Shown here: positions 11,469-22,620 of the stretch, piece by piece
Numbering within the stretch: position 1 is the first letter of the stretch
Layout: every line of letters begins with the position of its first letter
Assembly (NCBI GenBank): GCA_013176395.1
Contig: JABMLP010000001.1
Span: 1,488,001 to 1,552,000, forward strand
Direction of reading: 5' to 3'
Origin: Venturia oleaginea
Lineage: Eukaryota; Ascomycota; Dothideomycetes; Venturiales; Venturiaceae
DNA: 64,000 nt
Notes under the pieces: generated by a model
The model's input: the letters and a program-made list of their open reading frames with translations, nothing else
What the model was told of the DNA's origin: nothing
Database searches by the model: none
Translations under genes and position numbers: made by a program

Positions 11469-13580
11469 GTCGACTGGTCCACTTTGCCTCGATATCTCGA
11501 AGCCTGTACAATGGTATAGGGCACTTGGAGTCCATGCGGGTGTAAGAACGCGAGTTTTACTATCCTTTTCTATGCATCAGGATAGGCAGGCTGTCAACTT
11601 TTCTGGTGGTACCGAATGACAGCGTTTGAAGTGTTGCCCTTGATTCATTTCCCTCAGTATCCTACTTTTGCACACAAGATTGGAACACGAGCAAAAGGTG
11701 GATGCACACGGATCAATTTCTTGTATGTATTCGCCAGTTGGCCTTTACTGAAAATACGGCCTGCTTTTTCTTCTTCCGCGATAGACCAATGTAATGTGTG
11801 TGTATGTCATAGGACATCTTTACCGCTGATGGTCTCCCATGTTTCCCATGCTCATTACGTTTTATTCATTGATATGGTTCCATCCTTTGAGAAGAGGAAC
11901 TTGAGGAAGAAGATATACCATCGACAGCCGCGGGCCTTGCCATTCGGAGGCCCCTTTTCAACCTAGGCAACGGCTACTAAACGGGTTTCCTGAATGTCAA
12001 ATCTATCATCAACGGGCCGAAGCGTTGGCGATATCCTCATCGACACCAGTTCAAGTGCGACCGACTCTTCGTTTTCACGCGGACATGAGACGTTGACGCT
12101 ACACGAATCAGGGATGAATAACCTTGCTTGCTTGCACCACACCACGCACTGCAGCCCCGGCCTTGTTGCCCTTGTTATCCGCTCAACAAACCATTGTACG
12201 CCATTGAACCGTGTGGAGTTGTTATGTCTCTGAAACATCATGTCGGTGACAGCTTTGGCCCATATCTCACTGGAGTACAAGCCCGTTGGATCGTTATTTT
12301 TGACCGCTCTGTCTTGTCCGTTTGTACATAAATAAGTCAATGCTCAAGGTCTCCGGACGGATTTCCATTGAGCTGCAGGTGACTAGGCGATCCGAGAACC
12401 CTTGCGAGGTGACGCCATTTTGTGCCATCGCGATCGACAAGATCCGTCTTCCATTTCCTTCTGGAAGCTGGAGGGGCTTCCTTGGAAGACACCTCAGCCT
12501 GGGCGGGCTGCATCTGACCCGATCGACGCAACGCCGCCACACGCGCGCCTAGGCTATCCGTAGGCCAAGGTTCCATCGTGTTTGTACCCTATGGAATCGC
12601 ATCAAACCAAGAGTCTTGGTCCCCGTTCGTGCATCCTGCATCTCATATGGCGACTTGCAGCAGTGGGCCAAGCTGTACGCTTATCATACCGTCTTAGCTG
12701 CCGAAACAGGGTAGCTCATCTTGGCGCGATCACGCTCTATTCCAGCCTTCCTGTCTTTAGAACATTGCTTTCTTTCTCAATTCTAAGATATAATTGATCT
12801 TTGTCGCGAAAGCTTTACGACGATACTAATATCAGAGTAGGACTGCTTCGTTGAAGTTTTAGTAACGTGATATAAGCCCCACTTATTTCCCGATTAAGTT
12901 CTAGTTTTGCCAAGACAAGCTACCCAGTTTCGTCAATTAAGACGCTAGTAGCACTATGCTGCCCACTATATACTTGATACAATCGTAAAAATTTGGTAGC
13001 GCTAGAGCTAGAGAAGTAATAAGCTGAGTCCGAATCATGGTATAGAGATAGGTTGACGAATTGGAAGCCAGGAAGTTCCTTGGCGCTGCCAAGTCGAGCT
13101 AGCCAATTTGCCTGGATAATACGGTATAACTCCCGTTCCTGCTCTCTCTCTTTGCCACCTAAACGCACCCACAACTTCCTAACTACAACTAGCTAGCCAA
13201 AATCCATCTGCACTCGATTGTTCCACATTCATAATACACCCGTGATTCTGCTTCTTACAAGGAGCCACCTAACATAGAAATAGCAACATCAGTATTCTTC
13301 TCATTCCACGCGGAAAAAAAAAGAAGGGAAAAATATCGATGCTCAAGGACATGGGAAAACCACAAGATGCTACAATCCCATCTCAAAAATTGGTTTGGTT
13401 CAAAAGGGACACATTCCGTCTGTCCTTTTCCATGCGAGGCTCGCACAAAAAGGAAAGATACACTTGCCATACGACAGGGCTGCTTCCACCCCGGTGAAAG
13501 CGGTTCGTTAACCCCCCTCGAATCAGCATATCTGTAGCCAGCTTCATCCTTGAGGAAGCAGCAGCCATGAAGGCCGCAGG
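11469..13580. other. Intergenic stretch, no gene seen
   Basis: About 2.1 kb between the kinase stop and the small secreted-peptide candidate. Only short unsupported open frames are present. The part 12,780-13,260 is AT-richer than its surroundings. No inverted repeats or coding motifs were recognised. Confidence 0.5.
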
Positions 13581-13807
13581 TTATATCACATTGTCTCTGT
13601 TCATAGATGGGTTAGCCAAGACGTTCTTGTGGAGGTAGATAGTGTCGGTACAGAGGTAAATAGGGGAGCCGACGATGTTTGGGAAGGTTGGTGGGAAATT
13701 GTGGTGAAAATAGGAAGGAAGGAAGGGAGAGGGAAACATACATAGTCGCCCTTTGCGAAGACGGTGGAAGCTAGGATGAGCACGATGGCTGAGGAGATGA
13801 GTTTCAT
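13581..13807 (-). CDS. Candidate small secreted peptide (signal peptide exon plus short second exon)
   Basis: ATG at 13807 starts a classical signal peptide (MKLISSAIVLILASTVFA), then KGDY directly followed by a consensus donor GTATGT at 13741. With the acceptor CCACAAG the second exon encodes NVLANPSMNRDNVI and stops at 13581, giving only 36 aa. The same frame is open and protein-like further upstream (SPIYLCTDTIYLHK), but no AG acceptor is visible there, so the mature peptide may be longer or the gene decayed. A poly-A tract and the GTCAGTCAA/TCCACGT motif lie 40-100 nt upstream of the start. No family recognised. Confidence 0.35.
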
Positions 13808-13861
13808 GGTAGAGATGTTTTGAGGTTGAGGGAGTGGTGAAAAAAAAAAAGTCTGTAGTTC

Positions 13862-13902
13862 TCGTGCGTCAACGTGGACATTCTTAAAGTTTGTTGACTG
13901 AC
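13862..13902 (-). promoter_or_regulatory. Upstream motif copy a (GTCAGTCAA ... AATGTCCACGT)
   Basis: On the minus strand this reads GTCAGTCAA, then 12 nt, then AATGTCCACGTTGACGCAC. It ends about 55 nt upstream of the small secreted-peptide ATG at 13807. The same arrangement recurs at 52,310-52,350 and 55,505-55,541. It could be a promoter element or a repeat edge. Confidence 0.4.
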
Positions 13903-13984
13903 CATATCTTTTTTTCCAGCAGCTCTGGCCAGCAGCGATACCTAGCCGAAACATATTAATTAAGCTATTATTGTAATACTGTAC

Positions 13985-14080
13985 ATCACCTTAGAGTAGA
14001 TCAAAATTGCGGGCGTCGGTAAAACAACTTGAGAAGGGCCACGTTGATAAACAAAGCTCACCAGGTCGAGATTGCAAGTA
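13985..14080 (+). repeat. Diverged copy of a dispersed repeat also at 52.26-52.38 kb
   Basis: Shares a series of blocks with 52,264-52,375: GTAGATCAAAATTGCGGGC against GTAGATCAGAATTGCGGGC, then CCACGTTGAT, then TTGCAAGT, in the same order and spacing. It lies between the secreted-peptide candidate and the MITE at 14,229. Confidence 0.45.
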
Positions 14081-14228
14081 TGAAGATATTCACTACATCA
14101 AAATGTACAGGGCCCTACCCGGTCTGATAAGTTAAAAGAAACACCGAAGTCAAAAAGCAGATAAGCGATTCTCGTTTTGTTCTCGTGTCAATTTGGCGAT
14201 ATTGTAAGAGGGTCGTCGACGATATATA

Positions 14229-14545
14229 AAGTATTCCACCACCGAGCCGGCCACTTTTCCTTTGCTCGACCAACTCATATTACGCCTCTTCAATTTTATC
14301 GATATCAACAATAGATTCCAAGTCTGTCGTGCTGCTATCTGATTCAGAAGATATCTCAATATCCTTTTTACACCTTCGCGCATTGTGCCCAGGCTTTGAA
14401 ATTGGCCAGAGATATAGGCCTGAAGAGCGAGATCAATTCTGCCTTCTTCTTGAACGGCTATCGCGTTGCGTTGTTGAGACATTGCATGTTGAAGAGGATA
14501 AGGGCTGTGCCAAGGAAAAGTGGCCGGCTCGGTGGTGGAACACGT
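14229..14545 (-). mobile_element. MITE: internal-deletion derivative of the local pogo-like family
   Basis: 317 bp flanked by TA. Terminal inverted repeats of about 36 bp share the core TTCCACCACCGAGCCGGCC and are nearly perfect. On the minus strand the inside keeps the first about 30 codons of a pogo transposase (MSQQRNA, EGRIDLALQAY) fused to its last codons (SSESDSSTTDLESIVD). The junction lies inside a GCC/TGGGC microhomology, and about 1.5 kb of transposase is missing compared with the copy at 50-52 kb. The outer inverted-repeat sequence differs from that copy, so it belongs to a sister subfamily. Confidence 0.8.
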
Positions 14546-15313
14546 TACTAGATATTAATATGCAGATGTGGGGGATAAATACTGAGGTTGTGGGTGGTGG
14601 GATGTGAAAGCTGAACAAAGAACTAGACTTTCACCAAGACAGCGATATGGTGTGGAAGTGATGGCGGCATACGATGATACAGTAAGTGAGGAAGGAATCG
14701 GCAAAGGTTACCAGGTTGAGAATAGATCCAAGTCACCACCGATGTCGGCATCATTGGCGTCGGACTCGGACTCGGATTATGGATTACGGAGGACTCCTAC
14801 ATGAGAGCCCTACTCATATTACGAGTACTCCTATGAGAGCATCCAGATGATGAAGTCATTCCAAGCTGAGTCCGTGCTGGGCAAAGAATAAGGGGCGACA
14901 GGCGCATGCTACCTAGGCCCCGTTTCTCACCACCTGCCACCGCCTGGAACAGTCGCGTCGACTGCGCCATGCACCAATGTTTCTGAAGGATTCCACAGTT
15001 TCAGTCCCTACACCTATTCCCGAGCCACCGTCTACCACTTACGCAAGTTTTTCATTTCCTGACTGATTAGCACCCGCATGACGATCCGAAACTGCGACTC
15101 GACTCTCTTTTAGCGATTCAAGTCGATCGATGTATCAAATATCAGCAGTTAAGAATGAACTTCCAATCTTCACTTCAAATCTCGAACCTCCAAACATTCT
15201 ATCAAGCAGTAGTCATCTCAATTTCCAGTATCCTCCCGTCTTATTTCGCACCACAGTTGGCTTCATCTTGAACGCTTTTTGCTAGCCAGTCCCGGTAACC
15301 TTGAATAACTACC
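14546..15313. other. Intergenic stretch upstream of the RING-finger gene
   Basis: No supported gene. A short frame at 14,658 (MAAYDDT) ends in a perfect GTAAGT donor, but no second exon was found. The last 250 nt are the CT-rich presumed promoter of the gene at 15,314. Confidence 0.4.
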
Positions 15314-15889
15314 ATGCCGATCCAAGCACCGATCCAAGCACCGATCCAAGCACCTGGGACGACACTCCCAACCCAACCCACACTCTCGGAATCCTACCGA
15401 CAACCAGAAACACAGACCGAAGTATCGACACGCCTCTACTCAAAAAGAAGACCTCATATCCAGATACGCCATGCACGTTCCCCATCCCCGAATCCCATCA
15501 AACCGTGCCACATCAAACATGCTGCCAGACGCCAATTCCTCGATGACGATTGTGCAATCTGCTCTACCAGTCTCGTCGACGAAACAATGGGAGATCTAGT
15601 ATGGTGCAAAGGCGCCTGTGGTAACTCCTTTCACAAATCTTGCTTCGATGAGTGGAGAATGTATGCTGCGAGACCTCTCAGATGTGTTCACTGGTACGCA
15701 TATCCATACAGTTCCCTATACCGTAGTATTTGCTAATATTCTCCCCACAGTCGAGCTATCTGGAGACGATCATGCGAGCACGATCACGATGAAGCGGAGA
15801 GCCCCGATACATGCTGCTCAGATGAAGATACAGCAACAACCATCTCTTCGACACCGAAGACCCATCTATCAACACCACTGGAGCAATAA
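15314..15889 (+). CDS. Small RING-type zinc-finger protein
   Basis: Two exons, 15314-15693 and 15751-15889, joined across a 57-nt intron (GTACGC...CCCCACAG, branch TGCTAAT), giving 172 aa. The N terminus starts with a threefold PIQA repeat encoded by a 12-nt tandem. Zinc ligands are CAIC, then CKGACGNSFHKSCFDEW, then CVHC completed exactly across the splice. The layout fits a RING-type finger, suggesting a ubiquitin-ligase or adaptor role (inference). The C terminus is acidic and Ser/Thr-rich. The clean restoration of the last Cys pair by splicing supports the model. Confidence 0.75.
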
Positions 15890-16289
15890 TATCGGCCCCT
15901 CCTGCTCCCGGAACCCAACCGCTGGCATCGCATCTCTCCCCCCACCATTTTCTTTGCCTTCATCTATCTTGGCCATCTGTTTTCCCCAGCCCTGCTCGTT
16001 CTAGCCTGCGACTGTAGTAGTGCTTCTTTGTTCCTTCATCCCGGTATGTACTTTTAGCGAGCGAGCGAGACTCTTCTTTCCGTATTTCTCGGTAGGAGAA
16101 AATCTATATCGTAATTGTATTACTAGATCATTCCAAAGGTCGTGCTCGGTATCCCGAAGTCGATAACAGTCATAGAATTTAGATCTTCCGAGTAGAGCTT
16201 GCGGAAACGCCATTAGTATAGATAAATGTAATACATAGAATCGCTCTACTCCTCACAATCCCATCATTTTCCAACCCATAAGCAAAACA
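15890..16289. other. Convergent intergenic region
   Basis: About 400 nt between the stops of the RING-finger gene (+) and the CCDC47 gene (-). No coding or repeat signal; presumably the two 3' UTRs. Confidence 0.5.
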
Positions 16290-17759
16290 CTAAGCCCTCA
16301 TAGTTCTCCTCTTTTGCTGCCTCTTCTGTTCCTTATCTCTCTCCTTATCCAAAAACTTCTTCTGCTCAACCGCACTTAGCGATTTCAACATTGCTTCCCG
16401 CTCCTCTCTCTTCTTCTTGTCCTGAGCAAGCTTGCGCTCCTCAGCCTTCTCATCTTCGTCCACTTTCTTGAGCTTGCGAATTTCCTCGTCGCGAGTGGCG
16501 CGGACTTTGCGCATAACTTCTGGCCGGAAACGGCCGTGAGACACGAGAACATCTGGGATGCGGAGGTAGGACTGGACTATTGGGAGGATCTTGCCATAGT
16601 CGGATGGGATGCGGAGGAACAGTATGATTCGCTTCTTGGGGATAGTCTCGTCGATTCTAGTATTCTATTAGTCTGGGCATGTTGGGCTTGGTTAGTGTAC
16701 ATACTTGGCTGGTCGATCCACTGGCTGGTCTGTAATAACCAGCGCCTCGAAAGCATCATCCCCCGCATCGTGTACAGCCTGGATCAATTCCGCAGTCAGA
16801 AGTGTCTCGGTGATCTCGTTGGCCTCGCTCATGACTGTTGCCCACGCTGGAAGCTTTGGGTGATCCTTGGTAGTAGTAAGAGAGACATCATAACGATCGT
16901 TTCGCAAGCGCTTCATGTAGTCCTTGTTAACAACAGCCCAAACGAATCCATCATATGCGGAGTTGTGCGTGGATTTGCGTTCCTCTCCCTTCCTTCCCGG
17001 CACAATGAGAGCCTCACGGCCATCGAATGTGTAGGCAGTGTACTCGATACGCTCTTCTGGCGCAGGGGAGCTGTCAAACAGGAATGATACAATATACTCT
17101 CCTAACACGACCAGGGGGTTGTATCTCTTGACCAGACTGAGCTTCATGTCTAGGAAGGCCACATTCTGCCTACCGCTAGCATAGGTGACAAACTCATTGG
17201 GCGCGTTCTCCTTCATCAATTCCGCGGGAACGGCGGTATTTGGACCATCTTGTACACTGTCCAGTAACGGTGGTTTCTTCCCCCCGAAACCAACTGTTGC
17301 GTACTCCTGCTCTAGAATCGGCGCATGCGCTGTGATCCAGGTTTTGGCTTTGCGCTTATTGGATTTCGTGCCCCAAAGATGAACGAGTATGACGGCGATG
17401 AGAAAAGGCAGAATCATGGCCTCGGCCTTGAAGTCGGCGGGCGACGTGCGTTCCCACACGCGATACCATTTTGTGTAGGGAACGGCTGGAAGGCTGGTTT
17501 GCGCTGACGTTGAGGCGATGGGAGTGATTGGAGACGGCGATGCCACAGCTACAGCAGAAGATGGATCGGGAGCTCCAGCAAAGTCGGCGAAACCTGCGTG
17601 GTTGTGTCAATGTTTGAATTGCGATGTGGACTCGAGAAAGTTTTGGGAGCGGCACGATAGCTTTGGAGTGAGCTTGCACGTACCTGCATCGTCGCCTTCT
17701 GGTACCGGCGATGGTGATGGAGCGGCCTTGCCACCAAGGATATTTTGAATGAAATCCAT
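16290..17759 (-). CDS. ER membrane protein, CCDC47/PAT-complex subunit family (DUF1682)
   Basis: The family is an ER membrane protein that helps insertion and folding of multi-pass proteins. Exons 17759-17684, 17593-16705 and 16656-16290 give 443 aa; introns of 90 and 48 nt are GT-AG and phase-consistent. Seen: a short N terminus (MDFIQNILGGK), one membrane segment (MILPFLIAVILVHLW) near residue 70, the conserved lumenal/cytosolic body (EYIVSFLFDSSPAPEERIEYTAYTFDG), and a highly charged Lys/Arg/Glu coiled-coil tail ending KRRTMRA, typical of the family. Length matches fungal members. Confidence 0.88.
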
Positions 17760-18164
17760 GATGAGTGTTTTCAACTTGGTTCGTTCAAAGGGATAAACAA
17801 TGGTTGGAAACGGGATGATAGACCCTAGATTTGGACTTGGCATTTAGGTACGGGTCCAGAAAAAGCATAATGACGAAGGAGAAGTATATACAATTGAGTT
17901 TTAATTCGGCTTTTGAAGCTCGCTTCCAAGTTGTTCAAATGTTCCAGAGAAGTGTCCATGTTTGATACAATACCCAAGCAAATCCATTGCAACCTTGATG
18001 AGAGCACATCAAACTGTTCAGTCACGTTTATATATCACTATGGGCCAAGAAACAAACGAGCTGGGGCTCATGATTCGAGTATTTGATGAATCCTATACAT
18101 TGTTCACATGATATCCTTCCCTCCATGTCTTCGAAATGCCAAATGCTGCAAGTCGCTCAAAGCT

Positions 18165-18678
18165 CTATCCCTTTCCGAACCAGGTTTTGTGTCCCTATTC
18201 ATGGATTAGGAGTGTGTCTTTATTACTGACTCTGTTAAATGCCGAGCTTACCAAGACCAAGCGGCCCATCATATACATAGAACTACTGAGCGTGCCGGCC
18301 ATGAGGAAGAAGTATGGGTACAAGATGAGCTTGCTGCGTGGTGTCTGTACAATGTTGTCAGCTATTGTCCATAATTTCTTTCAGTCTATAGTCTCATCCA
18401 GGTCCACCGCCATTGAGCCTCCTCTTATCCATAGCAATTGTCCACATTCAGACTTTAGATCTCGGGAGCAGAAACGTACCTTCATAAAGACTCGGTTGCC
18501 GTCATGCTTTGCGAACATGCGCTGGTAGTAGGGAACACGATTTTCTCGGTAGACGAAGCTGTAGCGGCAGTACATTAGCCATTTGGCGACCCAATCGTAC
18601 CTTCCGGTGTGTTCCTTCTTGAACTCCTGGGTGATGGTTGTGCGAGATCTGGATTGGGGAGAGTACTCACCCGGCCAT
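18165..18678 (-). CDS. COX7: Cytochrome c oxidase subunit VII
   Basis: Small single-span subunit of mitochondrial complex IV. Four exons: 18678-18671 (only 8 nt, ATGGCCGG), 18558-18480, 18344-18252 and 18194-18165, giving 69 aa. Introns of 112, 135 and 57 nt are all GT-AG. Splicing the mini-exon gives MAGFVYRENRVPYYQ. The core NRV..YQ..F, then TPRSKLILYPYFF, lines up with yeast Cox7 (Q..F..., HPRSALYLYPF). A membrane span follows and the end is GHKTWFGKG. The 8-nt first exon is easily missed by gene finders. The acceptor lies next to an in-frame ATG (18575) that would give a longer but less conserved start. Confidence 0.8.
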
Positions 18679-19840
18679 TGTGAGGAATTGAAACTCGAAG
18701 AGCTTAGTTTCGAGCTGAGTGGAGAGGGTTTGGTGACTGTGGAGGCGAAGAGAGTTCAGCTGTGGTTCAGCTTCCGACGATTGAAGAGAGCCTCAAATCT
18801 CAGGCTTTACTCTTGGCGTCTACAACTTATTGGGACATCATTCTACGACGTTTAGTTTTTCGACAAACATTCCACAGCAAAATCAATTCGACAACCAATT
18901 TATCTGAACAAGTCCTTGTTTCCACTCGAGTCATCTTCTACATCAATTGCTTGCCCTTTGAGCTAGTTTCCGAACTTGTCCATTGTCAATCCTGAAGTAT
19001 TCATCAATTCATCCATTCTGGGGCAAACTTGAATGCGTTCAGCCTGACCTTTCTCACTTTTGGAATGCCTGTTTCGACCCAAGTTGATGCGAACATTGGC
19101 ATCAATTCACCAATATCTGGCGCGGCTCGAAAGACACTGAAACCTCAAACGCGATATATGTTGAGCGAAGTATTTTTGAACTTGCTACGATGCTAATTAC
19201 TGTTTCAAGCCGATGATGTGAGAGTGGAAACGCGATTCAAGTTCAACCTCCGTCTTCATTTGGTAGGTTGCCGACAGATTCAATCAAGGCTTACAATTTT
19301 GACCTCTCGGAAGGATGAAGGCAAGCTTCCCGATTTATCGTCTTCTGATGTCTTACCAGGCTCGCAGGCACCTTATTTCCTCACATCTTTTCTTCACTCT
19401 CGTCGTGCCTCGATTGCACATCGGCTTCTTACATTATATCACGAATCCTAGAGATCGAGTTTACAGACGCGTGTAGTACGCAAATCGCGTCCTAGCTGCT
19501 CCCCTTTACCCCCCTTCCCCTCCCCACTCTGGTCCGATAGAGCGTCTAATGTTACCATTCTCCATTCTGTATCTGTGTCTTTCTTTCACTCGTGCTCTTT
19601 CTCGTTGAATTTAAGACTTCACCTCAATTTCCTGAGAATATACTTCTTTAGGTCTATTCGACTCCAACTTCGCATTTTTCAATGGGACAGCCACATGGAA
19701 AACCGTAACTCCACTCCTTCTCGAAATGCAGAGACCAGATTCTTCCGTAACCAACTCAATTGTGCACCAGCATAAGCCAGCCCTCGTGTTCGCCTTGATC
19801 CTGGCAATCCCTTCAGCCGTGAGACAATATCGAGCGAGGG
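18679..19840. other. Intergenic stretch
   Basis: COX7 promoter, then about 0.9 kb without a recognised gene. A polypyrimidine block at 19,500-19,630 precedes a plus-strand frame (19,695) that stays protein-like through one stop (TAA at about 19,773) into 19,990. That may be a decayed plus-strand exon overlapping the pseudogene antisense to it. Confidence 0.35.
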
Positions 19841-20395
19841 CTATATTCGTCGACCTCGAAACACGGTCTCAGCTCTGGATACCCGATGGCCTTCCAAATT
19901 CCCTTCGAGGAATCGTCGCTTTCTAGAGGTCGCACCCCCGGTTATAGAGATGCCGAGCTTCGTACAGAAGCCCTTGTCCAACCATTTGACCAACTCTAGC
20001 ATCAAGCCTATCACCAGACCCGTTATGTCGCTGTCCTGGATAACATTACTCAATTCTTGCCTCCTCACAAACGGGAGGCAGAGCAATGGCTGAGTCCAAT
20101 ACGTCAAGCTACCCACCAGGATCGGAATATCCCCCCTTTTCTGAACGAGTTTGATCTTCCCAACCGCGAGGTCAACAAAATTTCTTAATTCCTCGTTTGC
20201 CACCAGGTAATCGATATGATGATGTTCAATCGCACTCATTTCTTTCAAAGTTGGTTTTGCTGTCGTAACATCGCCGTCACGATATACCTGGAGACATCGA
20301 TGGATACAACTTCGCCATTCAGAAATTTGGCGAGCGCGATACCGAGCTTTGTCTTTTCGATGCCTGTAGGGCCAATGATGGCGATGAGGGGAGAA
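19841..20395 (-). pseudogene. Isopentenyltransferase-like pseudogene (DMAPP:adenylate/tRNA transferase family)
   Basis: Intact relatives transfer a dimethylallyl group to adenine (tRNA modification or cytokinin synthesis). From 20395 down: PLIAIIGPTGIEKTKLGIALAKFLNGEVVSID, then QVYRDGDVTTAKPTLKEMSAIEHHHIDYL, then KRGDIPILVGSLTYWTQPLL...FVRRQELSNVIQDSD, quoted here in pieces. The P-loop is GPTGIEKT instead of the family GPTGTGKT, so nucleotide binding should be lost. One base is missing between SID and QVYRDG (about 20,290), shifting frame. Sequence after WLDKGF does not look like the family. Both lesions point to a dead gene. Confidence 0.65.
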
Positions 20396-21142
20396 GTCCT
20401 TATTATGAACCTGACGTGATGGATTGAGCAGGCCGTAGGTATAGCCGGGAAGGCGATGTGGTCGAGTTCACCCTCACAAATAGCCCATGACTTCGCCCTT
20501 TATATGGCAATTATTCGTTGAGCAATGGAGAAGATGTATCTAACATCAATGAGATAGATGTCCTGTCTTCCTTTTCCTTGTTTGAGGTCCGCACTATCAC
20601 TTCTTGATACCAGTTTACCAGTCACGGAACAAGTCCTTTGTTTTCTTCCCGTACCCTCGCCGCAGAGGCGAGAAGTGGTCAAAGCGCTGCCTGCAGGTGA
20701 AGAAATCTGGGGCTTGTGAAGAAAATGGAGGACAGACGAGTATGACATGTCCTTTGGAATTAGGTTTGGCGTTACAATTAGTCTCTGGGGTAGTCGTAGA
20801 AGATGATCATATCAATATCGTCGAACGTATGTAGTGAAATCGAAATGCCGACAAGGTTCGCTGTACTGTAACTTCCCTCACCTATAAATGATGACGGGGG
20901 TCTCCTTGAGTTACATAGCACTTTTTGGTGTTTCATCCTCCTACGCTAGCAAAGATTGTAACCACCAGTTTTGTAGGATGGGAATGTCGATAGGCTCGAC
21001 AGCATCGGTTTAGTACGTAGTCCAAATTGCAACTTTAGGAGTGGGAACAAGGGTAACGTCTCAATCGAAGTTAGAAATCCACATAGCAATCGAGCGTCCT
21101 CAAATCCTGGCAATCGTCTGCATTCAACCCAACCTTCGAATC
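20396..21142. other. Intergenic stretch between IPT pseudogene and LGD1
   Basis: No coding family recognised; short frames only. It probably contains the LGD1 3' UTR at its right end and decayed upstream sequence of the isopentenyltransferase remnant at its left end. Confidence 0.4.
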
Positions 21143-22620
21143 CTATATCTGCTCCCCATCCAAAATCTGTCTCGCCTCCGCAGTCTTCCACCAACTCACA
21201 CCCTCCTTGCCAGGGAATTCATACCGGTCTATGCTCTCCGCCTTCATCTCAACACTGTACCCAGGCGCTAGAGGTGTGATGAAATGCCCCTTGGCAACCT
21301 GACAAGGATGCAAAAAGTGCTCATGCAAATGATCAACATACTCCAGCACACTCTTGTTCCCACTCACAACCACATAGTCAATCGTGCTCAAATGCTGCGT
21401 GTATTCCGGCAATCCCACACCACCCGAATGCGGCACGACTTGTACTCCGAATTTCGCGGCCATGAGGAGAACGGCGAGGACTTCGTTTACACCGCCGAGA
21501 CGGCAGGCGTCGATTTGACAGACGTCTATTGCGCCGGCTTGGAGCATTTGCTTGAAGATGACACGATTTTGGCACATTTCTCCTGTTGCGGTGCCGATGT
21601 TGTAGGGTTTAAGGGCGGAACGAATGGTGGCGTGGCCAAGGATGTCGTCGGGGGAGGTGGGTTCTTCGATGAACCAGGGTTTGTACTCTGCGAGTTGTTT
21701 CATCCAGTCTATTGCTTCGGGGACGGACCAGATCTGGGTGGTTCGTAAGTTCATGTTTGATGAGATGGAGACGAAAGGTAAGAGGAAGAGGACGAACCTG
21801 ATTAGCATCCACCATGAGCACATTTCCCTTGTCATAACCAATGACACTTCTTGCCAACGCCAACCTGTCCTTGTCCTCCTGCACACTCGTCCCCACCTTC
21901 AATTTGAAATATTTGTAACCCTCATCCATTGTTTCCTTCAACAACCTCTCCACTTTCGCTCTGTCGTACCCAAGCCACCCCGCACTTGTCGTATAGGCAG
22001 GTACACCAATGTTATTCACTGCATCCTTTATCCTCTCCTGCTTACCCACCTCCGTCTTCTTCAGCATTTCCAATGCCTCCTCAGGCGTCAATGCATCAGT
22101 GATATACCTGAAATCAATGCACTTCACAACCTCTTCGGGCGACATATCAGCCACAACCCTCCACACAGGTTTTCCCAGAACTTTTCCCCACAGATCCCAT
22201 ACCGCATTTACAACAGCACCCAAAGCAAGGTGAATAACACCTTTCTCGGGTCCGATCCAACGCAGCTGTGAGTCATTGACTAGATGTCTCCATGTCTTCC
22301 CCCAGTCTTCGGTAAGCGACTCGAGGGTTCGGCCGACGATTCGGGAGGCGAGCAGAGGTATGGCTGCACAGACTATTTCGTTTCCGCGGCCGATTGTGAA
22401 GGTCATGCCGTGACCTCGGTGGGGGGAGTCGGTTTCGAGGATACAGTAAGCGGACGAGTAGTCGCCGGCCGCGTTCATGGCGTCGGAGCCGGTTTTATCG
22501 AGGGATGTCTGATTGCTGGCATTAGCTGTTTAGTGTCGGATGGGAAGTAGGAGTACTGGAAATTGCAGAACTCACAGGAAATCGAACATCCCGAGTCGAG
22601 AAGCCAGTGATTGTGACCAT
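21143..22620 (-). CDS. LGD1: L-galactonate dehydratase (enolase/mandelate racemase superfamily)
   Basis: Second enzyme of the fungal D-galacturonate (pectin) pathway: dehydrates L-galactonate to 2-keto-3-deoxy-L-galactonate in the cytosol. Exons 22620-22576, 22508-21798 and 21733-21143 give 448 aa; introns of 67 and 64 nt are phase 0. Seen: capping-domain start MVTITGFSTRDVRFP, the family block TSLDKTGSDAMNAAGDYS, the KLK lysine motif (YFKLKVG), metal ligands in VDANQ, FIEEPTSPDD and TGEMCQNR, and the catalytic His in PHSGGVGLPEY. Length is standard. The aldolase and reductase partners of the pathway are not next to it. L-fuconate dehydratase is the nearest alternative but fits less well. Confidence 0.93.

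Noticed and set aside
21624..22271. 215-codon plus-strand frame
   Set aside because: Antisense to LGD1, whose exons and catalytic motifs are unambiguous.
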